From the NCBI GenBank assembly GCA_948144175.1, contig CANXME010001996.1, forward strand, positions 390,001 to 454,000: DNA of 64,000 nucleotides, in the 5' to 3' direction. Positions 37,730 through 49,068 of the stretch are shown here, one piece after another. The first letter of the stretch is position 1. Each line of letters begins with the position of its first letter. Both the position numbers and the translations under genes were made by a program. The notes under the pieces were generated by a model that searched no databases, was not told the origin of the DNA, and saw only the letters and a list, made by a program, of their open reading frames with translations. This DNA comes from Closterium sp. NIES-65. Its lineage: Eukaryota > Streptophyta > Zygnematophyceae > Desmidiales > Closteriaceae.

Positions 37730-40700
37730 ATGGCTACCCCCAGTGTTCTGGCTTTTGACGCTGAGGGTCGAGCCATTGACTTTGAGGTTTGGGTGGATGA
37801 CCTGCAGCTTTTCCTACAGTGCGATAGGGCAGACGGTCTTTCCCTCTTTGACCTCACCTCTGGTGCTTCCCCTGCCCCTGCTGCCGATGCCGACGCCACT
37901 GTTCGCTCCCAGTGGGCAACTCGCGATGCTGCTGCACGTCTTGCTGTGCGTCGCCACCTGCCTACCACTGAGCGCGCGCACTTTAGCCAGTACAAGAGTG
38001 CTCAGACCTTGTACGACGCTGTCGTTGCACGCTACTCCTCCCCTGCCACTGCTGCACTGAGCCGCCTCATGCTACCGTACCTCTTTCCTGACCTTGCTGC
38101 CTTTCCCACAGTCGCTGACCTCATTACGCACCTCCGCACTAGTGACACTCGCTACCGCGCCGCGCTTCCTGCTGAGTTCTGCGCCAAGAACCCCCCCCCC
38201 CCCCCCCCCCCATGTACATCACTCTCTATTATATAGTCACCCGCCTCCCTGACTCCCTTTGTGTAATCAGGGACCACTTCCTCTCAGTCTGTCCCACCAT
38301 TCTCAATGTTGACCTCCTAGAGAAGGCCCTCCTAGCGGCGGAGAAGAGCATAGTCGCTGTAGGAGCCTCTCGTGGTGACCCTCGCACCCCCATCTTTGAG
38401 GGGTGTTCCCCTTCCCCCCTTTTGCCCTCTGTCGCCTTTGCTGCTGCGGCCGACCTCGTTGGTCTTCAGTCGGTCGGTGCGGCGTCTGCCCCTAGCGGGA
38501 GACGCCGCTCTGGCAAGGGCAAGGGGGGCAAGGGCGCGGGTGGGGCTAGCGGGGGTTGTGGAGGTGGCGGTGGGGGCGGCGGGGGGAGTGGGAGTGGCGG
38601 TGGGAGTGGTGGCGGGGGTGGAGGTGGCGGTGGCAGCGGCGGAGGCGGAGGCGGCGGTGGCGGTAGCGGTAGGAGCGGAGGCGGCGGTGGCGGCGGAGGT
38701 GGAGGCGGCGGTGGTGGAGGAGGTGGAGCTGGTCGGGGTGGTGCTTCTCAGCGTAGCGGCTCCGGGAGTGGTCAGCGCCAGCAGCAGCAGCAGCAGCAGC
38801 GTTCTCGGGACATCCCCCCTCCTCAGCAGCTCCGTGAGTGGTACACGCAGCGTCAGCGTGGTGGGGGTTTTGGCCCGTGCACCTACGTCCTTCGCTCCGG
38901 CGACCGCGCGGGTGAGTAGTGTGGGGGTGCTCACCCCACCCAGCGCTGCTTTGGCCGCCTGACGGACGCTTGGCGTCAGCAGTTCTCGGAGGCTAGTGAG
39001 ATCCCCCGCTGGGGAGAGCTGTCTAGGGCAGGCGTAGCTATCTTTGATCTTGACTTTGATGCTATCCTTGCTGCCATGTATGCTGTGACTATTAGTGATG
39101 AGGGTGACTGTTACCGGTGTTTCCCGCCCGACCTGGGCATTGGTACTGCTGCTCTAGGTATTTGTGAGGCTGCTGCTCTAGGTGCCAGTGCGTCCGCGCC
39201 CTCAGGTGCTGGTGAGTCTGCGCTCTCAGGTACCACGTCGGCTTCGGCCTCCCTCACCTTCACACTTGACTCAAGGGCTTCTCGCTCCTTCTTTCGAGAC
39301 CGCACCACACTCACGCCGCTTGGTCGGCCAGTTGCAGTCTCCCTGGCAGACCCCTCTGGGGGTCCTGTCCTCTCTCACTTCTCCACTGTCCTCTCGTGTC
39401 CGGCTGCCCCCTCTGGCACCTTGTCTGGTCTTTACCTCCCCTCGTTCTCTACGAACTTGGTGAGTGGTGCTGACCTGCAGGATACGGGGGTTCACCAGTT
39501 CACTCCTGCGAGCCAGCGGGTGACCCACTGCACGGACGCTCGGACAGGCCGTCACCTGGCCACGTTTACACGTCGGCCGGGGTCGAGCCTGTACACACTG
39601 ACCACTGCGTCTCCTCGAGTCACTGCGTCTGGTCAGGTAGCTGCGTCGGGTCAGGTGTTTGCTGCAGCGTCCAGGTCTGGTCCTGAGTCTGCCCCCTGCT
39701 TGTGTCGCCTCCTGTCTCACGAGACTCTCCTCTGGCACCACCGTCTTGGTCACCCCTCCCTGCCTCGTCTCCGAGGCATGGCTTCCCGTGTCCTTGTCTC
39801 TGGTCTTCCCCTGTCCCTCCCTCCCCTTCCTCCGCAGCCTGGTCCTTCCTGTGTCCCCTGTGTCGAGGGGAGGCTCCGAGCTGCCCCTCACTCCTCTCAG
39901 TTTCCCTCGACAGAGGCCCCGCTGCAGACGCTTCACATGGACGTGTGGGGCCCGGCCCGCATCCGTGGACACGGTCACGAGCGCTACTTCCTGCTGGTGG
40001 TTGACGACTACTTGCGTTACACCACAGTCTTCCCCTTGCGCAGCAAGGGTGATGTCGCTGAGGTGTTGATCGACTGGATCCGCGCAACTCGTCTCCAGCT
40101 CAGGAAGAGCTTCGGCTCGGACTTTCCTGCTCTGGGTCTGCACTCTCACCGAGGCGGAGAGTTCTCCTCTGGCCTTCTGCAAGCCTACTGTCGTGCGCGA
40201 GGCATCCGCCAGACCTTTACGCTTCCGGACTCTCCACAGCAAAATGGGATCGCTAAGCGCCGCATTGGCATGGTCATGGACGTCGCTCGTACGTCCATGA
40301 TGCATGCGGCTGCCCCCCATTTTCTGTGGCCGTTTGCGGTTCGGTACGCGGCGCATCAGATCAACCTTCACCCCAGGGTCTCCAGACCGGAGACCTCCCC
40401 AGCCTTGCTGTAGACGGGGAAGGTCGGCGATGCGTCTGCGTTCCGTGTCTGGGGATCTCGGGCGTTTGTCCGCGACTTGTGTGCGGACAAGCTGTCCCCT
40501 CGTGCTGCTCCCTGTGTCTTCCTTGGCTTCCCCCCTGACGCCCCTGGGTGGTAGTTCTACCACCCCACCTCTCGTCGTGTTCTGTCCTCCCAGGACGTCA
40601 CGTTTGACGAGTCAGTACCCTACTACCGCCTCTTCCCCTACCGCACTCCTTCCCTCCCCCCGCCACCGCACTTCCTTGTGCCAGGTCCCCCCCCGGTAGA

Positions 40701-43632
40701 CCCCCTCCCCCCTCAGGGTCCTGCCCCTTCAGGTGTGTCCCAGGTAGATGCACTCGAGCCGGTCGAGGTTGCTGGTGACTCTAATACTGCTGGGGGTGCT
40801 GACTCTGGGGGTGCTCTGCGCGTGGGTGCTGAGCCTGGGGGTGCTGAGTCTTGGGGTGCTGCGACTGGGGGTGCTGAGCCTGGGGGTGCTGAGCCTGGAG
40901 GTGCTACGACTGGGGGTGCTGAGCCTGGGGGTGCTACGACTGGGGGTGCTGAGCTTAGGGGTCCTTCGCCTAGGGGTGCTGCGTCTGGAGCTGCTGAGCC
41001 TGGGTGTGCTGAGTCTGGAGCTACTGAGCCTGGGGGTGCGGAGCCCGCTCCAGTGGCGTCTGGCGGTGCAGGGCCTGCTGGTTCTCCGGGTGCTTCGTCT
41101 CGGCGGGAGCCACTCTCTCCACAGGAGCTGCGCGAGTGGTTTGCCCGGCGCTGGAGGCGTACTGCTGGAGCTGGTGCTTCTTCGGCTGCTGAGGGTGCTG
41201 GTGCCGCCGGTCTCGGAGGTGCTAGTCCTGCGAGTGCTACTGGAGTCGGTGCTGCTGAGGGTGTTAGCGCTTAGGCTACTGCTGTCAGTGCTGGCGGCGG
41301 TCCTGCTGCGGGTGCTGCTGGTGCTGCTGGAGGTACTGGAGATGGAGGTGCTGTTGACGCTGGTGCTGCCGCTGGGGGTGCTGGTGCTGTCCCTGCTGTG
41401 TCTGTTTGTTCCGCTCCTTCAGCAGGTTCTTGGTCTTCCTCCTCCCTTAGAGTGTCCACCGCCTGTCCAGTCGGAGTCACAGTTACTGCCGGCCTCCCCA
41501 CTGCCTTCTCCTTCTTCGTACACTGGTCCAACTGGAGGTCTTGCTGAGCGTCGTGAGCCTGCGTCTCGTCCTGCGTCGCCTGTTTGTGCTGCTCGCACTA
41601 GTGGTCGCAGTTCGCGTCAGCGTCCTCCTCCTGTCCCTGGCACGCACCGGATGTCTCTGCGTCCGTCCACCGCTCCTCTGCGTGCCTCTTTGCCCTCTCC
41701 TCCTGAGTCCTCTCTTCCTGTGCTTGCCGACCCTTAGTCGGACTCTCTTTGTGCTGCCAGTCCTACTGTCACGCGTCTCCTTGCTACTGTTGTCACTGAC
41801 CCCTCCTTTGAGTCCACTGCTGCGTCTGCTCTTGTTGCTGAGCTCGTCGACTTTGCTGCTCGCTGTCGTCTAGACTACGCTGCTAGTCTTGTTGCTGAGT
41901 CTGCGTCTGTCTGTCCTCCGTCCGTCGTGGGTGAGTGTGCTCTAGACACGGACGTCCTTGAGGACAGGCAGGAGGAGTTCCAGTGTCTGGCTGCTGCTTC
42001 ACCTCATCTCGCGTCCGTACTGCTTACCCCTGAGGGAGACCTGGATGCACTAGACATCCCGACTCCGCGCTCTTACGCGGAGGCCGTAGAGGGTCCCTAC
42101 TCCTCTCAGTGGCAGGCAGCTATGGATGCAGAGATGGCTTCTTGGAAGTCCACATGCACCTACGTTGACGCCGTTCCCCCTCCTGGGGCGAACATCGTCA
42201 GTGGCATGTGGATCTTCAGGGTGAAGCGGCCGCCGGGCTCTCCACCTGTCTTCAAGGCGCGGTACGTGGCTCGTGGCTTCAGTGAGCGGCAGGGAGTTGA
42301 CTACTTTCAGACCTTCTCTCCCACCCCGAAGATGACCACTCTTCGGGTGCTGCTACACGTAGCCGCTCAGCGTGACTATGAGCTTCACTCCCTTGACTTC
42401 AGCACTGCTTTCCTGCAGGGTAGCCTGCACGAGATCTGGTTGCGCCGTCCACCTGGCTTCACTGGGACTTTCCCTCCTGGCACCCAGTGGAGCCTCCGAG
42501 GGCCAGTCTACGGTCTCCGCCAGGCACCGCGCAAGTGGCACGACACACTGAGGACTACACTTGCGGCTCTTGGGTTTGCTCCCTCTACTGCTGACCCGTC
42601 GCTGTTTCTATGCACCGACACCTCTCTGCCTCCGTTCTACATCCTCGTGTACGTCGACGACTTGGTCTTTGCCACAGCTGACACTGCTGGACTCGGCCAC
42701 GTGAAGTCCGAGCTGCAGAAGAGACACACGTGCACAGACCTGGGCGAACTGCGCAGCTACCTTGGCTTGCTGATCACCCGGGACAGAGCACGCCGCACCA
42801 TTACCCTGACTCAGTCACACATGGTGCAGCAGGTCCTTCAGCGCTTCGGCTTCACGTACTCCTCGCCTCAGGCCACTCCTCTGTCTACTCGCCACTCGCT
42901 CTCAGCCTACCTTCGGATGAGTCCGTAGAGTCGAGTGGCCCGTACCCAGAGCTTGTTGGTTGCCTCATGTACCTGATGACCTGCACACGACATGACCTTG
43001 CATACCCTCTTAGCATCTTGGCACGCTATGTTGCTCCTGGGAGACACAGACCAGAGCACATGGCTGCAGCGAAGAGGGTGTTGCGCTACTTGTGCAGTAC
43101 GTCGGGCATGGGGCTAGTGCTTGGAGGGCGCAGTCCAGTGGTCCTCACTGGGCACGCGGACGCTTCTTGGGCAGACGACCAGGCTACGCAGCGGTCGTCA
43201 CAGGGTTACACCTTCAGCCTTGGTTTCGGCTCTGTTTCGTGGCGGGCTACTCGCTCGTCTTCTGTTCTCGGCTCCAATTGTGAGGCTGAGATCTACGCCG
43301 GGGCCATGGCTGCACAGGAGCTTTGCTGGCTTACCTACCTGCTGACTAACCTCGGAGAGCCGCCTCGTTCTCCTCCGGTGCTGTACGTAGACAACAAGGC
43401 CATGCTAGCCTTGTGTCGGGAGCAGCGCCTGGAGCACAGAACGAAGCACATTGCTCTCCGCTAATTTCTTGCTTGTGAGTTGCAGCAGCGTGGTCAGTTG
43501 CGACTTGCGTACGTGGCCTCTGAGGCCAACACTGCTGATGTTTTCACCAAGGCACTTCCGCCTTGTGATCATCAGCGCTTCTGCACTCAGCTGGGTCTTG
43601 CGCTTGTCTTGCCTCACTTGCTCACCCCTTGA
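37730..43632 (+). pseudogene. copia gag-pol, catalytic sites damaged (7.3-kb element)
   Basis: Gag starts at 37730 (MATPSVLAFDAEGRAIDFEV). A long C run near 38195 breaks the frame, then a Gly-rich tract (38510-38740). The protease region reads FTLDSRASRSFFRD (~39265), so DSG has become DSR. Integrase has HMDVWGPARI, then LHSHRGGEF where the sister copy has LHSDRGGEF, and NGIAKRRIG where it has NGNAERRIG: the second Asp and the Glu of DDE are lost. A TAG stops the frame at about 40411. A GGAEPGGAEP-type linker follows (40800-41050). RT (41927 on) keeps LVYVDDLVFA. A frameshift near 42900 and a TAA at 43462 interrupt RNase H; the reading ends at 43632. Confidence 0.88.
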
Positions 43633-43841
43633 CCTTGCTTGTACTCTTACATATATATATATTACTGCTCTTGCTTGTTTAGCCTTAAATATATATGTGT
43701 ACTCCTGCATGTGAGCTGGCCCTGTGGCCTTGACCTTGTGCTCGGACTGTGTGGTGACGTTGTGATCCACCCTGAGCTTTGTGTGCTTTGCTTGAGTGGT
43801 CTTGTGACCCCCTGTTCTCCCCCACTTTGCCTATGGGGGTG

Positions 43842-43962
43842 TGTCAAATTATAATATTGTGTAGGCTATAGTGGGGTAGCCCATATGGGGTACACATTTC
43901 TAAGGTTGCATATTTGTATCACTTCCATTCCTTAGTCATTCATTCTCGTTCTACTTTTCTCA
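43842..43962 (+). repeat. 3' LTR of the 7.3-kb copia
   Basis: 121 bp; one G fewer in the GTGGGG run than the 5' LTR. Confidence 0.9.
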
Positions 43963-43967
43963 ATGTG

Positions 43968-44305
43968 CTTCGTGCGGTTCACGAAGTCGGGCTTGTTCGC
44001 GATCTTGATTGCGCTATGGTTGCTGCATAGTAATGTCAAGTCCCCGTTCATCGTCACCTTCGCTTCCTACAGGAGCTCCATCAGATACAGTCCTTCGCAA
44101 AGAGTTGCGCTGGCGGCGATGAATTCAACTAAGGCTGACGAAAGAGCAATGAGCTCATGCTTCTGTAAGATCCAAGAGATGAGTCCAGTAGGTTGGTATG
44201 AAGCCCATGCGCTGTCAAAATCTCCCACATGATCCGCATCTACATAGCCATGAAGCCGTAAGGTAGCTATTAAGTTGGCCGTGTAGGTGAGACCGACGTC
44301 AGGAG
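43968..44305 (-). pseudogene. copia RNase H domain (old minus-strand element)
   Basis: The minus strand reads HGYVDADHVGDFDSAWASYQ, ISWILQKHELIALSSALVEF and CSNHSAIKIANKPDFVNRTK, matching the copia RNase H motif order. There is a stop after LYLMELL. Interrupted by the 7.3-kb copia at 36654-43962, and cut at about 44306 by the next element. Confidence 0.8.
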
Positions 44306-44724
44306 TAGAAAATATTACGATATGAAGTTAAATAATTAGGCATTCCGGTATGCTGCAGGAGCCGACTCTACCGAGTACAAAGTCGAGGAGTCAGAAGAGT
44401 CGAAGCGACACCAGCAACTGTCTGACCAAGACCAATGCAGGCAGAAACATTTGAAGTAAAAAGAGCGGAAACAGGTTTAAAACGAGTTCTCGCGCTACAC
44501 AGTTTTGAACTCGCTGTAATAAGGGAATGTACCCCTTAGAGTACATGGCTAGTCTAGGTCGTTTCGCATTTCTTTGTATTCCTATATAAACTCCATGTAT
44601 GCATGCTATAATTAACCCTAGTCATTTACGTTCACTCTATACTGAGGTCAACACTTCCGGTGCAACACTACCTGCGATCAACCCTAAACGATCCTTCCCT
44701 AAAGTCCCACTTGGGATTGTAACA
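44306..44724 (+). repeat. 5' LTR of an old plus-strand copia
   Basis: About 420 bp, left end approximate. It shares GAATGTACC...AGAGTACATG and the start region with the minus-strand LTR at 36040-36458, so the two belong to related families. It is followed at 44725 by TGGTATGAGAGC, a one-mismatch primer site. Confidence 0.65.
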
Positions 44725-45377
44725 TGGTATGAGAGCTACTCAGGGATTCTTTGCAACTTCACTTCCGTGAAATTCGCCGAATCGAGATCTGGCGAGCGGC
44801 ACACGCTCCAAGATCAAGATGGTCGGGGGATCCGGAGGCCAAACGAATCTGACGGCCGAAGGACAAGCCAACCCGGCTGCGACAAATAAGGTGACAACTA
44901 CTATCAGCACATTCGCACTCGAGCAGTTATTTTCGCGACTATCAACTATGGAGAAAGATCTCCAAAAATTGCGCAAAGGCGATGTGGGAACCTCTTCCCA
45001 ACCAGCTCAACCTGGTCAACTGGCTGCGAAAAGCCGTGATACCACCGTGGTACCACCGTGATAACACCTTCTCCCTCGACACGGACAAATCAACAATGAC
45101 TGCCCACCGTCCAAGTGATGAAGTCATAAGCTCTGCGCAAGCACATTTTCTCAGCGTTTGAAAAATCAAGACTGCTGCCGTGTTTGACGGCAAAGACTTC
45201 TATACATGGAGCCTTGAGCTTGAGCTCCTCCTACAGATAGCGCAGATCTACCACTACTTCGACGGCTCCTACGCTAAACCGGTGGAAGATACCGAAGACG
45301 CCAGGTCTGAGTACTACATTGAGTCTTGTCAGAGGTCCACTGGTGATCCCCGATTGATCCTTGGGAAGGGTTACAGG

Positions 45378-45571
45378 TGTCAAAGTTATTTTATGTAACT
45401 GCTTGTGGTTTAGGTGTAGTGTATTTATCTTGTCTTCTATTTGGTGGTGCACCTCTAGTTTCTTGACTATATGTTGTATCTCTTTGCTATTATTGAACCA
45501 TCCTTCAACTCGAACTCAACTTCTCCTACCTCACTAGCCATGGCTCCTAAGCCTTGCTAAGAATTTTGACA
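45378..45571 (+). repeat. 5' LTR of the 1.6-kb non-autonomous element
   Basis: 194 bp, TGTCAAAGTTATTTTATG to TTTTGACA. Confidence 0.88.
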
Positions 45572-46802
45572 TGTTATCAGAGTGACCACGGTCCTTGCCT
45601 GTGGACCCGCCCCATTGCTTCCGCTGCTACTCTGTGTTCGGCACGCCCCGTGGCGTGCCCCTTAACCTTCTCTTAGCGGCCCTGTTGCCGCCCTTTCACG
45701 ACCCTCGAGGCCCCTTCGCGGCCCCGTCGCCGCCCTTTCAGGCCCCTCGCGGCCCCTTCGCGGCCCCGTCGCCGCCCTTTCAGGCCCCTCGCGGCCCCTT
45801 CGCGGCCCCGTCGCCGCCCTTTCAAAGGCCTCTCACGGCCCCTTTGCGGCCCCGTCGCCGCCCTTACGCCGCCCCGTCGCCGCCCTTTCAGCGGCCCCGT
45901 CGTCGCCCGCCCTTTTAGCGGCCCCGTCGCCGCCCTTTCAGCGGCCCCGTCGTCGCCCGCCCTTCAGCAGGCCCCGTCGCCCGCCCTTTCGGCGGCCCCA
46001 CCGCCGCCCTTCCAGCGGCCCGTCGCCCACCCTCTCAGCGGCCCCGTCGCCGCCCTTCCGCGACCCAGTCGCCGCTCTTCATCGGCCCCGACGTCGCCGC
46101 CGCCAGCGGCCCCGTCGTCGCCGCCGCCGCCAGCGGCCCCGTCGCAGCCACTTGCGGCCCCGACCCCGCCCCGGCCATGCCCCGTCGCCAGCCACGACAC
46201 ACCGGGGGCACGTGCACCGCCCCCCCCCCCTTTTCCCGTCACCTGTCGAGGTGACCTGAGGGGCGACCTGGAAAGGGGGGGCAGGCGTCGCCCCCTCTGC
46301 TGCCTGCTTTGGCGCCCGGGGAGGCCGTGCGTCAGCCCCCCCCCTCCCTTCCCCCTTCTCCTTCGTCTCCCTGCAGCTGCAGGGGGGAGTGTCTAGGGGT
46401 GGCGGGTGGGGGTGGTGTGTTTCCCTTCCCCTCCTCCTCCTTTCGTTCCCACTGCTGCAGCTGCCGCTGGGGGGGAGGGTGTGAGGGTGTGGGGGAGCCG
46501 GGGGAGTGGCACTGGGGTGGCGGGTGTGAGACCAACCAGCACCCGTCCCTCCACCTCTCCTCTCTTCCCCCCCTCTGCTGCTCCTGCAGCAGTGTGTGGG
46601 GGAGGGGGAGGGGGAGGGGGAGGGGGAGGGTGAGGGGATGGAGGGGTTGACCAACCAGAGCCTACCACCTCCTCTACTCTCTCTCCCTCTCTCTCTCCTC
46701 CTCCTCGTTGCCTGCCCTCTCCCGTTCTTCTGCGCACTCTGCCTGGTGTACCCCTTCAGGGGGCGATAACTACACTTCTTCCCACAAGCAATTATGGGGG
46801 CG

Positions 46803-46996
46803 TGTCAAAGTTATTTTATGTAATTGCTTGTGGTTTAGGTGTAGTGTATTTATCTTGTCTTCTGTTTGGTGGTGCACCTTTAGTTTCTTGACTATATGTT
46901 GTATCTCTTTGCTATTATTGAACCATCCTCCAACTCGAACTCAACTTCTCCTACCTCCCTAGCCATGGCTCCTAAGCCTTGCTAAGAATTTTGACA
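46803..46996 (+). repeat. 3' LTR of the 1.6-kb non-autonomous element
   Basis: 194 bp, a few substitutions from the 5' LTR. Confidence 0.88.
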
Positions 46997-47155
46997 GGCT
47001 CGTTCACCCCGGAGGGTTATGGGCGCACTGACCCGCTACTTAATAAGCCCTTTTATCCCAATGGTCTAGTGGTTGGGATTCTAACATGGTATCAGAGCGA
47101 AGGTCTCGGGTTCGAATCCCGGTGTGTGCACTTCGGGCATCCTAGTGCGGGGGGG

Positions 47156-47293
47156 TGTCAGAGGTCCACTGGTGATCCCCGATTGATCCTAGGGAAGGGT
47201 TACAGGCTCGTTGTCCTGGAGGGTTATGGGCGCACTGACCCGCTACTTAACAAGCCCTTTTATCCCAATGGTCTAGTGGTTGGGATTCTGACA
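47156..47293 (+). repeat. Right LTR of the second mini-element
   Basis: 138 bp, intact, with TG...CA ends. Confidence 0.9.
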
Positions 47294-47881
47294 AGTCTCT
47301 TATGGCGTACAGTGTGCTGCTACGCAACATGACGCCTGCGGAACAACTCGGCATTCGTTCCTACAAAGAGAGCGCCGCTCCAGCCTTGGAATCCTGGAAG
47401 CACCTCGTTGAGGTATATCAGCCAAAGGACTCAGTCACCTCCAACAAACTCCTACAGCAACTCATGGAGACCAAGATGGGGCACAGGGAGAAAGCAAATA
47501 CATACGTTAACCGCTGTCGGAACATTCGTGTCCAGATTGCGAAACATGGAAGCGCGATTTCAGAGGAGATCTTCGTGAACATCATCCTCCAAGGACTCGG
47601 GCCTGAGTGGAAGCCCTGCAAAATGCTACTCAGACAACGAGGAATCATCTCAGAAGCCGCGCTATACGCCGCCCTCCTGACTGAACAGCAGGACATGGAT
47701 TTTAGCAAGACAAGCTTCGCGCTGCAACGAGAGCGCATCGCCTTCTACACAGACAACCGTGAAGAGCAACGCCAACCAAGGCGCCATTATTGCAAAATCT
47801 GCAAAGTTTTCAGACACTCAACGGACCGATGCAAATCCCGGTCCAACTATCGCCACCCAAATTCCACTCACCACAACAACT

Positions 47882-48013
47882 TGTCAGAACATTATAGCTT
47901 ACTTATTTGTGTAGGCTATAGTGGGGTATCCCATAGGGGGTTCAACCCAATTAGGGTTTCCTATATGTACTCACCTCATTCATAGTCATTTCATTCTCGT
48001 TCTCATTCTCACA
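47882..48013 (+). repeat. 5' LTR of the 7.4-kb copia
   Basis: 132 bp, TGTCAGAACATTATAGC to CATTCTCACA. Confidence 0.9.
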
Positions 48014-49068
48014 TGGAATCAGAGCAGGTCCCCTCCTAGGGACTGTTCCTAGGGCCCACCGAAGCGCGCCTCGAGTCGCGCTCTCTTTTTTTTAGCGACC
48101 CGTCGTGTTGCCCCCCCCCCTCCTAGCGGCCCGTCGCGCCGCCCTTTCGGTCGCGCCGAGCCACCTTAGCGGCGGTGGCGCGCCGCCCTTGCAGCGGCCC
48201 GTCGCGCTGCCCTACCTCGCGGCCTCGCCGCCCTACTCCTGTGGCCCCGCTGCCCTACGTCGCGGCCCCGCCGCCCTACCCTTCGACGGCCCCGCCGCCC
48301 TATGTCGCGGCCCCGCCGCCCCACTTCGACGGCCCCGCCGCCCTACTTCGACGGCCCGGCCGCCCTACGTCGCGGCCCCGCCGCCCTACAACGACGGCTC
48401 CGCCGCCCTACTTACGCGGCCCCGCCGCCCTACTCCTGCGGCCTCGCCACCCTACGTCGCGGCCCCGCCGCCCTACACCAACGGCCCCGCCGCCCTACTG
48501 ACGCGGCCCCGCCGCCCTACTCTCGCGGCCCTGCCGCCCTACCTTTCGACGGCCCCGCCGCCCTACGTCGCGGCCCCGCCGCCCTTCTTGACGGCCCAGC
48601 CGCCCTACTCCTGCGGCCCGCCAGCCGCCCTACCTGCTGCCCTCCCGCAGCTCTACCTGCGGCCCACCCGCCGCCCTACCCACGACCGCCGCGCCGCCCT
48701 GACCCAGCGCCACCAAGCCGCCCGACCGCCGGGTCGCCCAGCAGCCGAGCCGCCGAGCCGCCCCGCAGCCGAGCCGCTCAGCCGCCGAGCCGCCCAGCAA
48801 CCAAGCCGCCGAGCCGTCGAGCCGCCCAGCAGCCGAGCAACCGAGCCGCCGAGCCGCCCAGCAGCCGAGCAGCCGAGCCGCCGAGCCGCCCAGCAACCGA
48901 GCCGCCGAGCAGCCGAGCCGCCCAGCAGCCGAGCCGCCCAGCAGCCGAGCCGCCGGCCGCTGAGCTGCCCTACTTCCAGACCGCCCGACCTGCCCAGTCT
49001 GGTGAGCATAGAGCGTTTTTCACTGCACTGCCCTCACCCTACTGTTTGCACTGCTAGAGTCTGTCGTC
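48014..49068 (+). repeat. GC-rich repetitive leader of the 7.4-kb copia
   Basis: Primer site, then GCGGCCCCGCCGCCCTA-type units (48180-48620), then GAGCCGCCCAGCAGCC-type units (48710-48960), the mirror of the leader at 2064-3079. Confidence 0.8.

Larger units (their letters stand above)
36654..43962 (+). mobile_element. Complete Ty1/copia element, 7.3 kb, TSD ATGTG
   Basis: 5' LTR 36654-36775, primer site TGGTATCGAGCAGG at 36776, GC-rich leader to 37729, gag-pol 37730-43632, purine tract CTATGGGGGTG, 3' LTR 43842-43962. The target duplication ATGTG lies at 36649-36653 and 43963-43967. The LTRs differ by about two substitutions and one indel in 122 bp, so insertion is fairly recent. It landed in the RNase H region of an older copia. 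The coding region is disabled. Confidence 0.93.
36040..44310 (-). mobile_element. Old minus-strand copia relic, split by a younger copia
   Basis: The oldest layer of the nest. Its 3' LTR starts at 36458 and runs left to about 36040 (left end uncertain), preceded on the minus strand by a purine tract AAGGGGAG. The end of its pol (RNase H) occupies 36459-36648 and resumes at 43968-44305 beyond the inserted 36654-43962 element. It stops at about 44306, where the LTR of another copia begins. Confidence 0.75.
45378..46996 (+). mobile_element. Non-autonomous LTR element (1.6 kb) inside the mini-element LTR
   Basis: LTRs 45378-45571 and 46803-46996 (194 bp each, ends TGTCAA and TTGACA), primer site TGTTATCAGAGTG at 45572, purine tract ATTATGGGGGCG before the 3' LTR. 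The internal region is GC-rich with GCGGCCCCGTCGCCGCCC units and no gag or pol. ACAGG stands on both sides only if the last three LTR bases are counted as target; otherwise just GG is shared, so the duplication is unclear. It is related to 10132-11341. Confidence 0.85.
45327..47293 (+). mobile_element. Second TRIM/SMART-type mini-element, TSD AGTCT, split by insertion
   Basis: Same family as 34997-35343. The left LTR is 45327-45377 plus 46997-47086 (interrupted by 45378-46996). The internal 69 bp are 47087-47155, starting TGGTATCAGAGC. The right LTR is 47156-47293 and ends TTCTGACA. The target duplication AGTCT lies at 45322-45326 and 47294-47298, inside an older copia gag. It keeps the same A-box-like and B-box words as the first copy. 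Confidence 0.92.
44819..47881 (+). pseudogene. copia gag of the old plus-strand element, split by insertions
   Basis: The pieces read in order: MVGGSGGQTNLTAEGQ (44819 on), FDGKDFYTWSLELELLLQIA to RSEYYIES (45182-45326), then, after the insertion 45327-47293, MAYSVLLRNMTPAEQLGIRS and onward (47302-47881). The CCHC zinc knuckle is CKICKVFRHSTDRC (~47794). The 47882 copia cuts it after NSTHHNN. Its pol was not found to the right, so the rest is deleted or lies elsewhere. It has stops near 45060. Confidence 0.8.

Noticed and set aside
46079..46654. Pro/Ser-rich minus-strand ORF
   Set aside because: Antisense reading of the GC-rich internal part of the 1.6-kb non-autonomous element.
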